A DNA stretch of 15,071 bases from CAG-103 sp045112425 (GTDB lineage Bacteria > Bacillota > Clostridia > Oscillospirales > Oscillospiraceae), in contig JBGUHV010000198.1 in the NCBI GenBank assembly GCA_045112425.1, positions 1 through 15,071 of the forward strand, read 5' to 3'. Below the pieces are notes generated by a model. It saw nothing but the letters and a program-made list of their open reading frames with translations, was not told where the DNA came from and did not search any database. The position numbers and the translations under genes are program-made. Below, in pieces: positions 7,176-12,665 of this stretch (within the stretch, counting starts at the first letter, position 1; each line of letters starts with the position of its first letter).

Positions 7176-7787
7176 TCAGGGTTCTTCTTTCTCCAGCGCG
7201 TCAAACACGCCGCGCAGCAGCAGCGCGCTCACATAGCACGGCAGCGACAGCCCGAACAGCAGCAGCACCGGAATGCCGAAGCGGTAAAAGTGCATCGCGA
7301 GCAGCCAGAAGGCCAGCGTGAAGACCACGATGCCGAGCGTGCGCGGAAAATAGGCAATGGCGAGCGACACGGCGTTTTTCAGCGTGCCGCCGAGGGTGTT
7401 TTCATATCGCGCCTGCAGCGCGAAGACGTAGAATGCGAGCGCGAGCAGCAGGATGCCGATCGCCGCAATCGGATATCGAAGAAGCGGGGCGTAGACCGCC
7501 GCCGCGTGATAGTCAAAGTAAAGGATCGCCGCTGCGGCCAGGAAGATCAGCCAGAGCAGTGTGCTCTGCTTCCAGTTTTCCCGGACCGAGCGGAAAAAGG
7601 GCTTTACGAGGTAGGTCTCATCCTGACGGGCGAGGTGGATGGTGAGGTCGTTCATGGCCGTGAGCCCGGCGCCCGCCGTGATCACCGGCAGGCAGCACAG
7701 CAGCGCGAGAATGTTCATGGCCAGAAGGTCGGCGGCAACGGACAGCGCCTGCATGAAGGGGTTGTCCATATCGAAGATCTTTTTCAC
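7176..7787 (-). CDS. yesL: YesL-family (DUF624) membrane protein
   Basis: Integral membrane protein of 203 residues. The family recurs in carbohydrate ABC-transporter operons of Bacillota and has no firmly established function. The family opening is clear: IFDMDNPFMQ (4-13), then a first helix ending CCLPVITAGAGLTAMND (31-47). Four or five hydrophobic segments are visible, at about 16-40, 76-103, 106-126, 150-168 and 171-192. I chose the GTG start at 7787: it has AGGAG nine bases upstream and aligns with the family. A longer frame from 7829 would start inside a strong hairpin (7820-7855) and add 14 charged residues. It sits between the second permease and the sucrose enzymes, suggesting an accessory role in uptake or regulation of the transporter (inference). 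Confidence 0.88.
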   Translation of the reverse strand: MKKIFDMDNPFMQALSVAADLLAMNILALLCCLPVITAGAGLTAMNDLTIHLARQDETYLVKPFFRSVRENWKQSTLLWLIFLAAAAILYFDYHAAAVYAPLLRYPIAAIGILLLALAFYVFALQARYENTLGGTLKNAVSLAIAYFPRTLGIVVFTLAFWLLAMHFYRFGIPVLLLFGLSLPCYVSALLLRGVFDALEKEEP

Positions 7788-7819
7788 GCCGGGGATCTCC
7801 TTTCGGGGTTTGCGTTTTC

Positions 7820-7855
7820 CATGCCACACTGCCCCGTGCGGGGCAGCGTGGCATG
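7820..7855 (-). repeat. Strong intergenic hairpin between permease and YesL genes
   Basis: Arms CATGCCAC (7820-7827) and GTGGCATG (7848-7855) enclose CTGCCCC/GGGGCAG (7829-7835/7840-7846) with a four-base loop. The one unpaired position (A7828/C7847 on the plus strand) becomes G.U in minus-strand RNA, giving a continuous 16-bp stem in the operon's own transcript. No U-run follows, so it is better read as a processing, mRNA-stability or attenuation element than as a terminator. It occupies most of the 96-bp gap between the two genes. Confidence 0.65.
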
Positions 7856-7883
7856 TCTGATGAAATCAAATTGCGGAGGGATT

Positions 7884-8747
7884 TTATCCCTTGACCGCGC
7901 CTGCTGTGACGCCCTGCACGATGTAACGCTGCAGGAACACATACAGGATGAGGATCGGCAGCATCGCCAGCAGCAGGGCCGCCATGACGAGGCCGATGTC
8001 GGTGGAGTAGGTGCCGTAGAAGGCCTGGGTCGCGATGGGGATGGTGTAGAGCTCCTTCTTGGTCAGCACGAGGCTGGGCAGGAGGTAGTCGTTCCAGTAG
8101 GCCATCGCGTTGATGATGGCGACCGTGGCAATCGTGGGCTTGAGAAGCGGGAAGACGACCTTCCAGTACGTCTGCCACTTGCTGCAGCCGTCGATTGTGG
8201 CGGCCTCTTCCAATTCGAGCGGGATGTTGGTTTTGATCGCGCCGTGGAACATGAACATCGCCATCGACACCGAGAAACCGACGTGCATCAGAATCAGGGT
8301 GATGCGGTGGTTCAGCACGCCCAGCGTGCCGCCGTAGACGGAAACCAGGGGAACCATCAGAACCTGGAAGGGGATGACCATCGAGGCGATCATCAGCGAG
8401 AAGATCAGCGTGCAGAGCTTCCAGCGGCCGTTGCGCACAATGACGTAGGCCTGCATGGAGGAGACGATGATCGTCAGAACCGTCGCGCAGACGGTGATGA
8501 TGAGGGAGTTGCCGAACACGCGCCAGAAGTTCATCTTCTTCATCGCTTCGGGGAAGTTTTTGAAGGTGAAGCCGTGCGCGCCGATCAGCGCGAGGGGGTT
8601 GGAGGTGATGTCCGCCTTCGTCTTGAAGACGTTGATGATCACGAGGATGAACGGTGCGATAAAGCAGATAAAGAGGACCAGAAGCACAATCCACATGATC
8701 GCATGGGAAATCTTCTTGTTCCGTGCGGCTCTTTCGTTCTCGGTCAT
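7884..8747 (-). CDS. CUT1 sugar ABC transporter permease, MsmG/MalG-type
   Basis: Second transmembrane subunit of the importer. 287 residues with about six membrane segments; the first is at 16-40, followed by an external loop and five more helices. The EAA loop, which contacts the ATPase, is EEAATIDGCSKWQTYWKVVFPLL (start E180, Gly at 187, ending near 202). The short cytoplasmic N-terminus and C-terminal YIVQGVTAGAVKG are characteristic of MalG-type subunits. The start ATG at 8747 overlaps the previous stop as TAATG, with a GGGGAGG ribosome site about 11 bases upstream. It pairs with the preceding permease and should be energised by the MsmX-type ATPase at 1353-2507. Substrate cannot be read from the permease; context suggests alpha-galactoside or sucrose-type oligosaccharides. 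Confidence 0.94.
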   Translation of the reverse strand: MTENERAARNKKISHAIMWIVLLVLFICFIAPFILVIINVFKTKADITSNPLALIGAHGFTFKNFPEAMKKMNFWRVFGNSLIITVCATVLTIIVSSMQAYVIVRNGRWKLCTLIFSLMIASMVIPFQVLMVPLVSVYGGTLGVLNHRITLILMHVGFSVSMAMFMFHGAIKTNIPLELEEAATIDGCSKWQTYWKVVFPLLKPTIATVAIINAMAYWNDYLLPSLVLTKKELYTIPIATQAFYGTYSTDIGLVMAALLLAMLPILILYVFLQRYIVQGVTAGAVKG

Positions 8748-9607
8748 TATGCTTCCACCTCCCCTTTCTTACCGATCATAACCTGCGTCACGCCGACGAT
8801 GGCGCACACCAGGAAGAGGATGAGGGCCTCGGCCTGACCGAGACCGTAGTTCTTATAGGTAAAGGCCTGATTGTACACGTGCATGGCCGCGAGCACGGAG
8901 GAACCGAACGGCTCGCCCTTGGTGAGGGAGAGGTTCACGTCGTACACGACGAAGCAGCGCGTGATGCTCAGGAAGATGCACTGCACGAAGGAGGAGCGCA
9001 TCAGAGGAATGGTCACGTTGCGCATGGCCTGCGCGGGGGTGCAGCCGTCGATCATGGCGGCTTCCTTCACGTCGGGGGAGACGCTCATGAAGCCGGCCAC
9101 ATAGATTAGCATCATGTAGCCTGCGTACTGCCAGACCGATACGAAGATCAGGCAGAAGAGCGCGCCGTTCGGCGTGGAGAGCAGGGACGTGGAGTTGAAG
9201 ATCGCGACGAATGCGCGGTTGAACACGAACTTCCAGACGTAGCCGAGCACGATGCCGCCGATGAGGTTCGGCACAAAGAAGCCGGCGCGGAAGAAGTTCT
9301 GGCCCTTGATGCCGCTGGTCACGAGGTAGGCCAGCGCAAAGGCGACGATGTTGATGAGGATGACGGCGAACACCGAGTAGACAACGGTGCGACCCATGGC
9401 CTGCCAGTAGGTCGTATCCTTGAACGCCGCGGCGAAGTTCGCAAAGCCGACGAAGGGCTTCGACGCGCTCACGCCGTCCCAGCTGGTCAGCGTGAGATAG
9501 AGACCGTAGATAAACGGTACCGCCACAACGCACAAAAACAGAGCCGTTCCAACGCCGCCAAACATCAGATACTGTTTGATTTTGTAGGACAGGGTGTTTT
9601 GCTTCAT
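8747..9607 (-). CDS. CUT1 sugar ABC transporter permease, MsmF/MalF-type
   Basis: First transmembrane subunit of the importer, 286 residues. Hydrophobic segments near 17-40, 74-97, 108-128, 149-172, 205-222 and 262-278. FVPNLIGGIVLGYVWKFVFN (111-130) is typical of MalF/UgpA-type proteins. The EAA loop starts KEAAMIDGCTPAQAMRNVTI (181-200). I chose the ATG at 9607 because AAGG lies about seven bases upstream; a TTG five codons earlier has no comparable site. It ends in the TAATG overlap with the second permease. A 323-bp hairpin- and repeat-rich gap separates it from the upstream binding-protein gene, which may lower its expression relative to that gene, as is common for binding-protein-dependent importers. 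Confidence 0.94.
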   Translation of the reverse strand: MKQNTLSYKIKQYLMFGGVGTALFLCVVAVPFIYGLYLTLTSWDGVSASKPFVGFANFAAAFKDTTYWQAMGRTVVYSVFAVILINIVAFALAYLVTSGIKGQNFFRAGFFVPNLIGGIVLGYVWKFVFNRAFVAIFNSTSLLSTPNGALFCLIFVSVWQYAGYMMLIYVAGFMSVSPDVKEAAMIDGCTPAQAMRNVTIPLMRSSFVQCIFLSITRCFVVYDVNLSLTKGEPFGSSVLAAMHVYNQAFTYKNYGLGQAEALILFLVCAIVGVTQVMIGKKGEVEA

Positions 9608-9650
9608 CAGATTACCTTCCAATCTGCCGCTTGGTTTCTCCTCTTAAGGG

Positions 9651-9735
9651 GCATTCTGCACCGCGCAAACGGCATCGCGGAGCAGAATGCAAATACCCGG
9701 GTATGCGGGTATCCGCATACCCGGGCTCAATTTGC
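9651..9735. repeat. Two strong hairpins between binding-protein and permease genes
   Basis: First hairpin: arms 9651-9665 and 9676-9690, 14 of 15 bases pairing, ten-base loop. Second hairpin: perfect 13-bp arms CCCGGGTATGCGG (9696-9708) and CCGCATACCCGGG (9713-9725) with loop GTAT. An outer pair GCAAAT/ATTTGC (9689-9694/9730-9735) extends the second. No U-run follows on the minus strand, so these look like RNA-stability or attenuation structures that would leave the 3' end of the binding-protein mRNA protected. Confidence 0.7.
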
Positions 9736-9780
9736 GGGGATGAAGAATGATTTGCCGAATGGGGAGCGCTGAATGAATCG

Positions 9781-9927
9781 AAGTGCGCGAATTGGCGAGG
9801 GAATGTTTCGTCTGATAAAGGTGAGAAAACGAAGGAATACTTTGTGTATTTCAAGTTTTCGAGACGAAATCAGGCGGAAGATTCGCCGCCAAGGCGTGTG
9901 CGGCGATTTGTTCAGCGTTTCCCGAAA
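9781..9927 (+). repeat. 147-bp dispersed structured repeat, copy B
   Basis: Inverted partner of copy A (2679-2825), aligned without gaps at about 78% identity. On the plus strand TTTCGTCTGAT (9806-9816) pairs with ATCAGGCGGAA (9869-9879) over 11 bp including two G.U pairs, and AATAC/GTATT (9836-9840/9846-9850) forms the inner helix. Here the strand that folds is antisense to the operon, and the repeat ends three bases from the binding-protein stop codon. No start codon or ribosome site serves the frame that was open in copy A, which argues against a conserved small protein. Confidence 0.7.
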
Positions 9928-9930
9928 GAC

Positions 9931-11211
9931 TTAGTGAGCGCCAACCTCAGCGGTGGCCCAGTAAGCGGTGACCTCATCGGCGAAGCCGGCGCGGTCGATC
10001 TGACCGGCCAGGTACTTCTGGAAGGAAGCGCCGACCTTGGCATAGTGATCGTCGGGCAGGTAGTTGTAGTTGCCAACCAGCTTGCCGGCGTCAGCGAAGC
10101 CCTTGACGGAAGCGCCGAGGGGATCGCTCACCTCGAGGGTGATGTTGGAGAACGCGGGAACGAGCGCGCACTCGTTGACGAGGAAGTCCTGACCCTCTTC
10201 GTCATAGACGAGCCAGTTCAGGAAGTCCTTGGCCATCTGCTGCTGCTCCTCGGAGACGGAGTTGTCGACGTAGAAGTACTTGGAGCCGCCGCCGACGAGC
10301 ATCTCGTTGTAGTCGCCCAGATCAGAGGGAACCGCCATCATGCCGATGTTCTCGGTGTAGTTGGTGTCGACCATGTCGGACCAGTCCCAGTTGCCGCCGA
10401 ACTTGAAGCACAGATCGCCTTCGGCCAGCATCATTTCCATGACCTCGCGCTCCGCGGAGATGGGAGCGTCCTTCGCGTAGTTGTACTCCATGAGGAGATC
10501 GAAGGTATCCATCATGGCGTTGAAGACGGGATCGTCCGCGAGCTTCACGGAGCCGTCCTTGATGCCCGCGATGAAGGCATCGGGATCCTGCTGCATCTCA
10601 TAGATCTCAGCAAAGTAGTGTGCGCCGAGGGACCAGTCTTCCTTCTGCAGACCAACAGGCAGCTCCATGCCGCCGGCAGCGATGTCCTCGAGCAGGGCCT
10701 TGAGATCAGCGGTGGTCTTGATGGTGGCAGGATCGAAGTCCTTGCCGGTGGCTTCCTTGATGGCGTCGCCGTTGTAGAGCAGGCCGCGGGCCTCAACACA
10801 GACGGGGAAGCCGAGAACCTTGCCGTCAACAGAGATGGCCTGCGTGGTGTCGCCAACCCACTGCTCGCCGCTCAGATCAACAGCATGCTCGGGGCCGAGG
10901 GAGTAGATGTCCTTCGCATCGACCATGGCGAGGGCGTAGGGCTCGTTGGAGGCATAACGGGTGGACATGTGCGCCGCAACCGTGTCGGAGGAGTAGTAAA
11001 CCTCAACGGGGATGCCCTTCTCCTCGGAGTAACGGGCTGCCATTTCTTCCATCTGGCTCTGGATCTCCATCTTGGAGTTGAAGATGGTGAGACCGTCGCC
11101 GCTGACGGCGGCATCGCCGCCGGCGCTTCCGCTGGCGTTGTCCTTGCTGCCGCAGGCGGCGAGCGCAAAGATCATCACGAGAGCGAGAAGCAATGCGAGT
11201 GTTCTTTTCAT
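9931..11211 (-). CDS. Sugar-binding lipoprotein of a CUT1 ABC transporter
   Basis: Extracytoplasmic solute-binding protein (family 1) that delivers oligosaccharide to the two permeases. 426 residues. Lipoprotein signal peptide: Lys-Arg start, hydrophobic 4-19, lipobox LAAC with lipidated C20, then a Ser/Gly/Ala-rich linker to about residue 40. The mature domain starts GLTIFNSK and contains features typical of the family such as GFPVCVEARGLLYN (about 134-147), LCFKFGGNWDWSD and the C-terminal QKYLAGQID. The start ATG at 11211 has AAGGA eight bases upstream. It is the first gene behind a near-consensus promoter (11333-11361) with overlapping palindromes. The ligand is inferred only: raffinose-family oligosaccharides or sucrose, from the enzymes encoded around it. 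Confidence 0.94.
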   Translation of the reverse strand: MKRTLALLLALVMIFALAACGSKDNASGSAGGDAAVSGDGLTIFNSKMEIQSQMEEMAARYSEEKGIPVEVYYSSDTVAAHMSTRYASNEPYALAMVDAKDIYSLGPEHAVDLSGEQWVGDTTQAISVDGKVLGFPVCVEARGLLYNGDAIKEATGKDFDPATIKTTADLKALLEDIAAGGMELPVGLQKEDWSLGAHYFAEIYEMQQDPDAFIAGIKDGSVKLADDPVFNAMMDTFDLLMEYNYAKDAPISAEREVMEMMLAEGDLCFKFGGNWDWSDMVDTNYTENIGMMAVPSDLGDYNEMLVGGGSKYFYVDNSVSEEQQQMAKDFLNWLVYDEEGQDFLVNECALVPAFSNITLEVSDPLGASVKGFADAGKLVGNYNYLPDDHYAKVGASFQKYLAGQIDRAGFADEVTAYWATAEVGAH

Positions 11212-11304
11212 GGATTACTTCCTTTCTGTCATTCACAGATTCCTGATTTTGGTGCTGACTTTCCGCGGTTTCGCGCCTCGGCTGGTGACTGCCTCGGCGC
11301 GGCC

Positions 11305-11318
11305 GTGAATCGTTTCAC
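11305..11318. promoter_or_regulatory. Candidate LacI-family operator
   Basis: GTGAATCGTTTCAC is a 14-bp near-palindrome with a central CG and one mismatched pair, the form of many LacI-family sugar-regulator operators (TGAAACGTTTCA type). It lies about 8-21 bases downstream of the expected transcription start of the binding-protein operon, a position where a bound repressor would block transcription. The likely binder is the LacI-family protein encoded divergently at 11557-12546. It is not a full-length cre site: the TG-to-CG spacing is one base short on each side. Confidence 0.65.
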
Positions 11319-11321
11319 ACC

Positions 11322-11352
11322 TCGTACCAATAAAATTAACATATTGGTACGA
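11322..11352. promoter_or_regulatory. Spaced 11-bp inverted repeat straddling the -10 element
   Basis: Perfect arms TCGTACCAATA (11322-11332) and TATTGGTACGA (11342-11352) separated by nine bases. The -10 hexamer of the minus-strand promoter lies exactly in the spacer, one arm lies in the -10/-35 spacer and the other around the expected start site. The half-site differs from the neighbouring LacI-type palindrome, so this may bind a second regulator, or the same regulator in another mode. Confidence 0.65.
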
Positions 11353-11361
11353 AAGTGTCAA
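11333..11361 (-). promoter_or_regulatory. Sigma-A promoter of the transporter/sucrose operon
   Basis: On the minus strand: -35 TTGACA (11356-11361, perfect consensus), 17-base spacer, -10 TAATTT (11333-11338, 4 of 6 consensus matches). Expected start near 11326 gives a leader of about 115 bases before the binding-protein ATG at 11211. Palindromes at 11305-11318 and 11322-11352 overlap it, consistent with repression. Confidence 0.75.
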
Positions 11362-11491
11362 CACCATGCCCGTTTTGCCGTGTCATTTTCTTAACTTTTG
11401 TGAATTCTGCACATTTTACTTGCTTTTTTTTATACATTGAGATTCATCACAGTCTGCGCCGAATGCGCAAAAAACTGCGCGAGGAACCCCA

Positions 11492-11520
11492 TTTACATTC
11501 CCGGCTTTTTTGAGTATAAT
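11492..11520 (+). promoter_or_regulatory. Sigma-A promoter of the lacI-type regulator / GH36 / galK unit
   Basis: On the plus strand: -35 TTTACA (11492-11497, 5 of 6), 17-base spacer, -10 TATAAT (11515-11520, perfect). Expected start near 11527, leaving a 30-base leader with AGGAGG before the ATG at 11557. I see no operator-like palindrome overlapping it, so autoregulation would have to act from the sites near 11305-11352, about 170 bp away. Confidence 0.75.
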
Positions 11521-11556
11521 TTTCGCAGCGAATTGTTTTTAAAAGGAGGGAGCAGC

Positions 11557-12546
11557 ATGCGCCGATCCGATGCGCCGCCCACGATGAAGGACGTCGCCCG
11601 CGAGGCGGGCGTCTCCATCGGCACGGTGTCCAAGGTCATCAACGGCATCCCCGTCGGCGAGAGCTACCGCCGCCGCGTGGAGGACGCCATCTGCGATCTC
11701 GGCTATCATGTGAACACCTACGCCCGCGGACTCAAGACGAACAAGACCAACTGCGTCGCGCTCGTCATGCCGTCGCTGCACCATCCCTTTTTTGCCCACC
11801 TGACGGACGAGCTCACGGCCTGCCTCATGCGCCGGGGCTACCGCAGCCTCCTGATGATCACGGACTTTGACCCCGAGGCGGAGCAGAAGTGCTTCGACAT
11901 GGTGCGCCAGAACAAGGCCGACGGCGTCATCGCCCTGACCTACAGCCCCGATCTGGAGGCGGACAATTCCCTCCCGATTGTCACAATCGACCGTCATTTA
12001 AATTACAGCGTGCCGTGCGTCTCGTCCGACAACTATGCCGGCGGCGAGCTCGCGGCGGAAAAGCTCCTCTCCCTCGGCTGCAAAAAGCTCCTCTTCGTGC
12101 GCATCGGCTCGGAGATCCGGGGCGAGGCCGACCGCCGCGGCGAGGGCTTTGAGCACAAGTGCCGCGCGCTCGGCGCGGACTATACGCGCCTGATCCTCCG
12201 CGACTGGGAGACCGAGGCGCCGATCTACCGCTTTCTCGATCAGCACCTGCGCGACGGCGCGCTCGCCTATGACGGCATTTTCTGCAACACGGACGATCTC
12301 GCCGCCCGCGTGATCGCGTTTCTCCGCGCGCGCGAGGTGGCAATCCCCGGTCAGGTGCAGGTCATCGGCTATGACGGCATCGCCGATTACGCCACCGGGA
12401 AATATGCCTGCTCCACGATTGAGCAGCCCATCGCCCAGATGGCCGAGGCCGCGGTGGAGATCCTGCTCGATCCCGACCGCGTCTTCTCCGGCGAGCGCTG
12501 CGCCCTGCCCATCCGATATATCCCCGCTGACACCACGTCCGATTGA
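11557..12546 (+). CDS. LacI/GalR-family transcriptional regulator
   Basis: Sugar-responsive repressor, 329 residues. N-terminal helix-turn-helix TMKDVAREAGVSIGTVSKVI (9-28), hinge helix region near 51-60 with ARGLKT (56-61), then a periplasmic-binding-protein-like effector and dimerisation domain beginning CVALVMPS (66-73). The usual features follow, such as the GYDGIADYA segment late in the protein and a closing TIEQP. The start is the ATG at 11557 with AAGGAGG seven bases upstream; a longer frame upstream runs through the promoter and is rejected. It is divergent from the transporter operon and directly precedes the alpha-galactosidase gene, so it probably senses an alpha-galactoside, galactose, sucrose or a derivative (inferred). 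The palindrome at 11305-11318 is its best candidate operator. A hairpin cluster follows the stop. Confidence 0.94.
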   Translation: MRRSDAPPTMKDVAREAGVSIGTVSKVINGIPVGESYRRRVEDAICDLGYHVNTYARGLKTNKTNCVALVMPSLHHPFFAHLTDELTACLMRRGYRSLLMITDFDPEAEQKCFDMVRQNKADGVIALTYSPDLEADNSLPIVTIDRHLNYSVPCVSSDNYAGGELAAEKLLSLGCKKLLFVRIGSEIRGEADRRGEGFEHKCRALGADYTRLILRDWETEAPIYRFLDQHLRDGALAYDGIFCNTDDLAARVIAFLRAREVAIPGQVQVIGYDGIADYATGKYACSTIEQPIAQMAEAAVEILLDPDRVFSGERCALPIRYIPADTTSD

Positions 12547-12603
12547 CTTGCGCAAGTCACCTTGTGAGGCCATAGCCTCACAAGGATGACGGCGAAAGTC
12601 AAT
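12542..12603. repeat. Nested palindromes after the LacI-type gene
   Basis: Outer arms ATTGACTT (12542-12549) and AAGTCAAT (12596-12603) enclose a perfect 14-bp palindrome GACTTGCGCAAGTC (12545-12558) and a perfect 11-bp hairpin 12560-12570/12575-12585 with loop CATA. The outer arm and the small palindrome share bases, so two alternative folds compete. The block starts in the last codons of the regulator gene. Confidence 0.65.
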
Positions 12604-12610
12604 CCTCCTC

Positions 12611-12640
12611 TCAAAATCAAAGCAGCCGCTTTGATTTTGA
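12611..12640 (+). terminator. Terminator-like hairpin between regulator and GH36 genes
   Basis: Perfect 13-bp inverted repeat (12611-12623/12628-12640) with loop AGCC. The 3' arm ends GATTTTGA and is followed by ATTTTG, giving an imperfect U-rich tail. It probably causes partial termination, uncoupling regulator from GH36/galK expression; no separate promoter is evident in the remaining 25 bases before the GH36 start. Confidence 0.5.
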
Positions 12641-12665
12641 ATTTTGCAACAGGAAGGAAACATTC

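Noticed and set aside
11305..11318. Considered as a CcpA cre site
   Set aside because: The distance from TG to the central CG is one base shorter than in the cre consensus on each side; it fits a general LacI-family operator better.
9844..11394. Long plus-strand open frame (516 codons) opposite the binding-protein gene
   Set aside because: It is antisense to a gene with clear lipobox and family features, and its translation is repetitive low-complexity Val/Gly/Asp-rich, typical of the shadow of a GC-rich gene.
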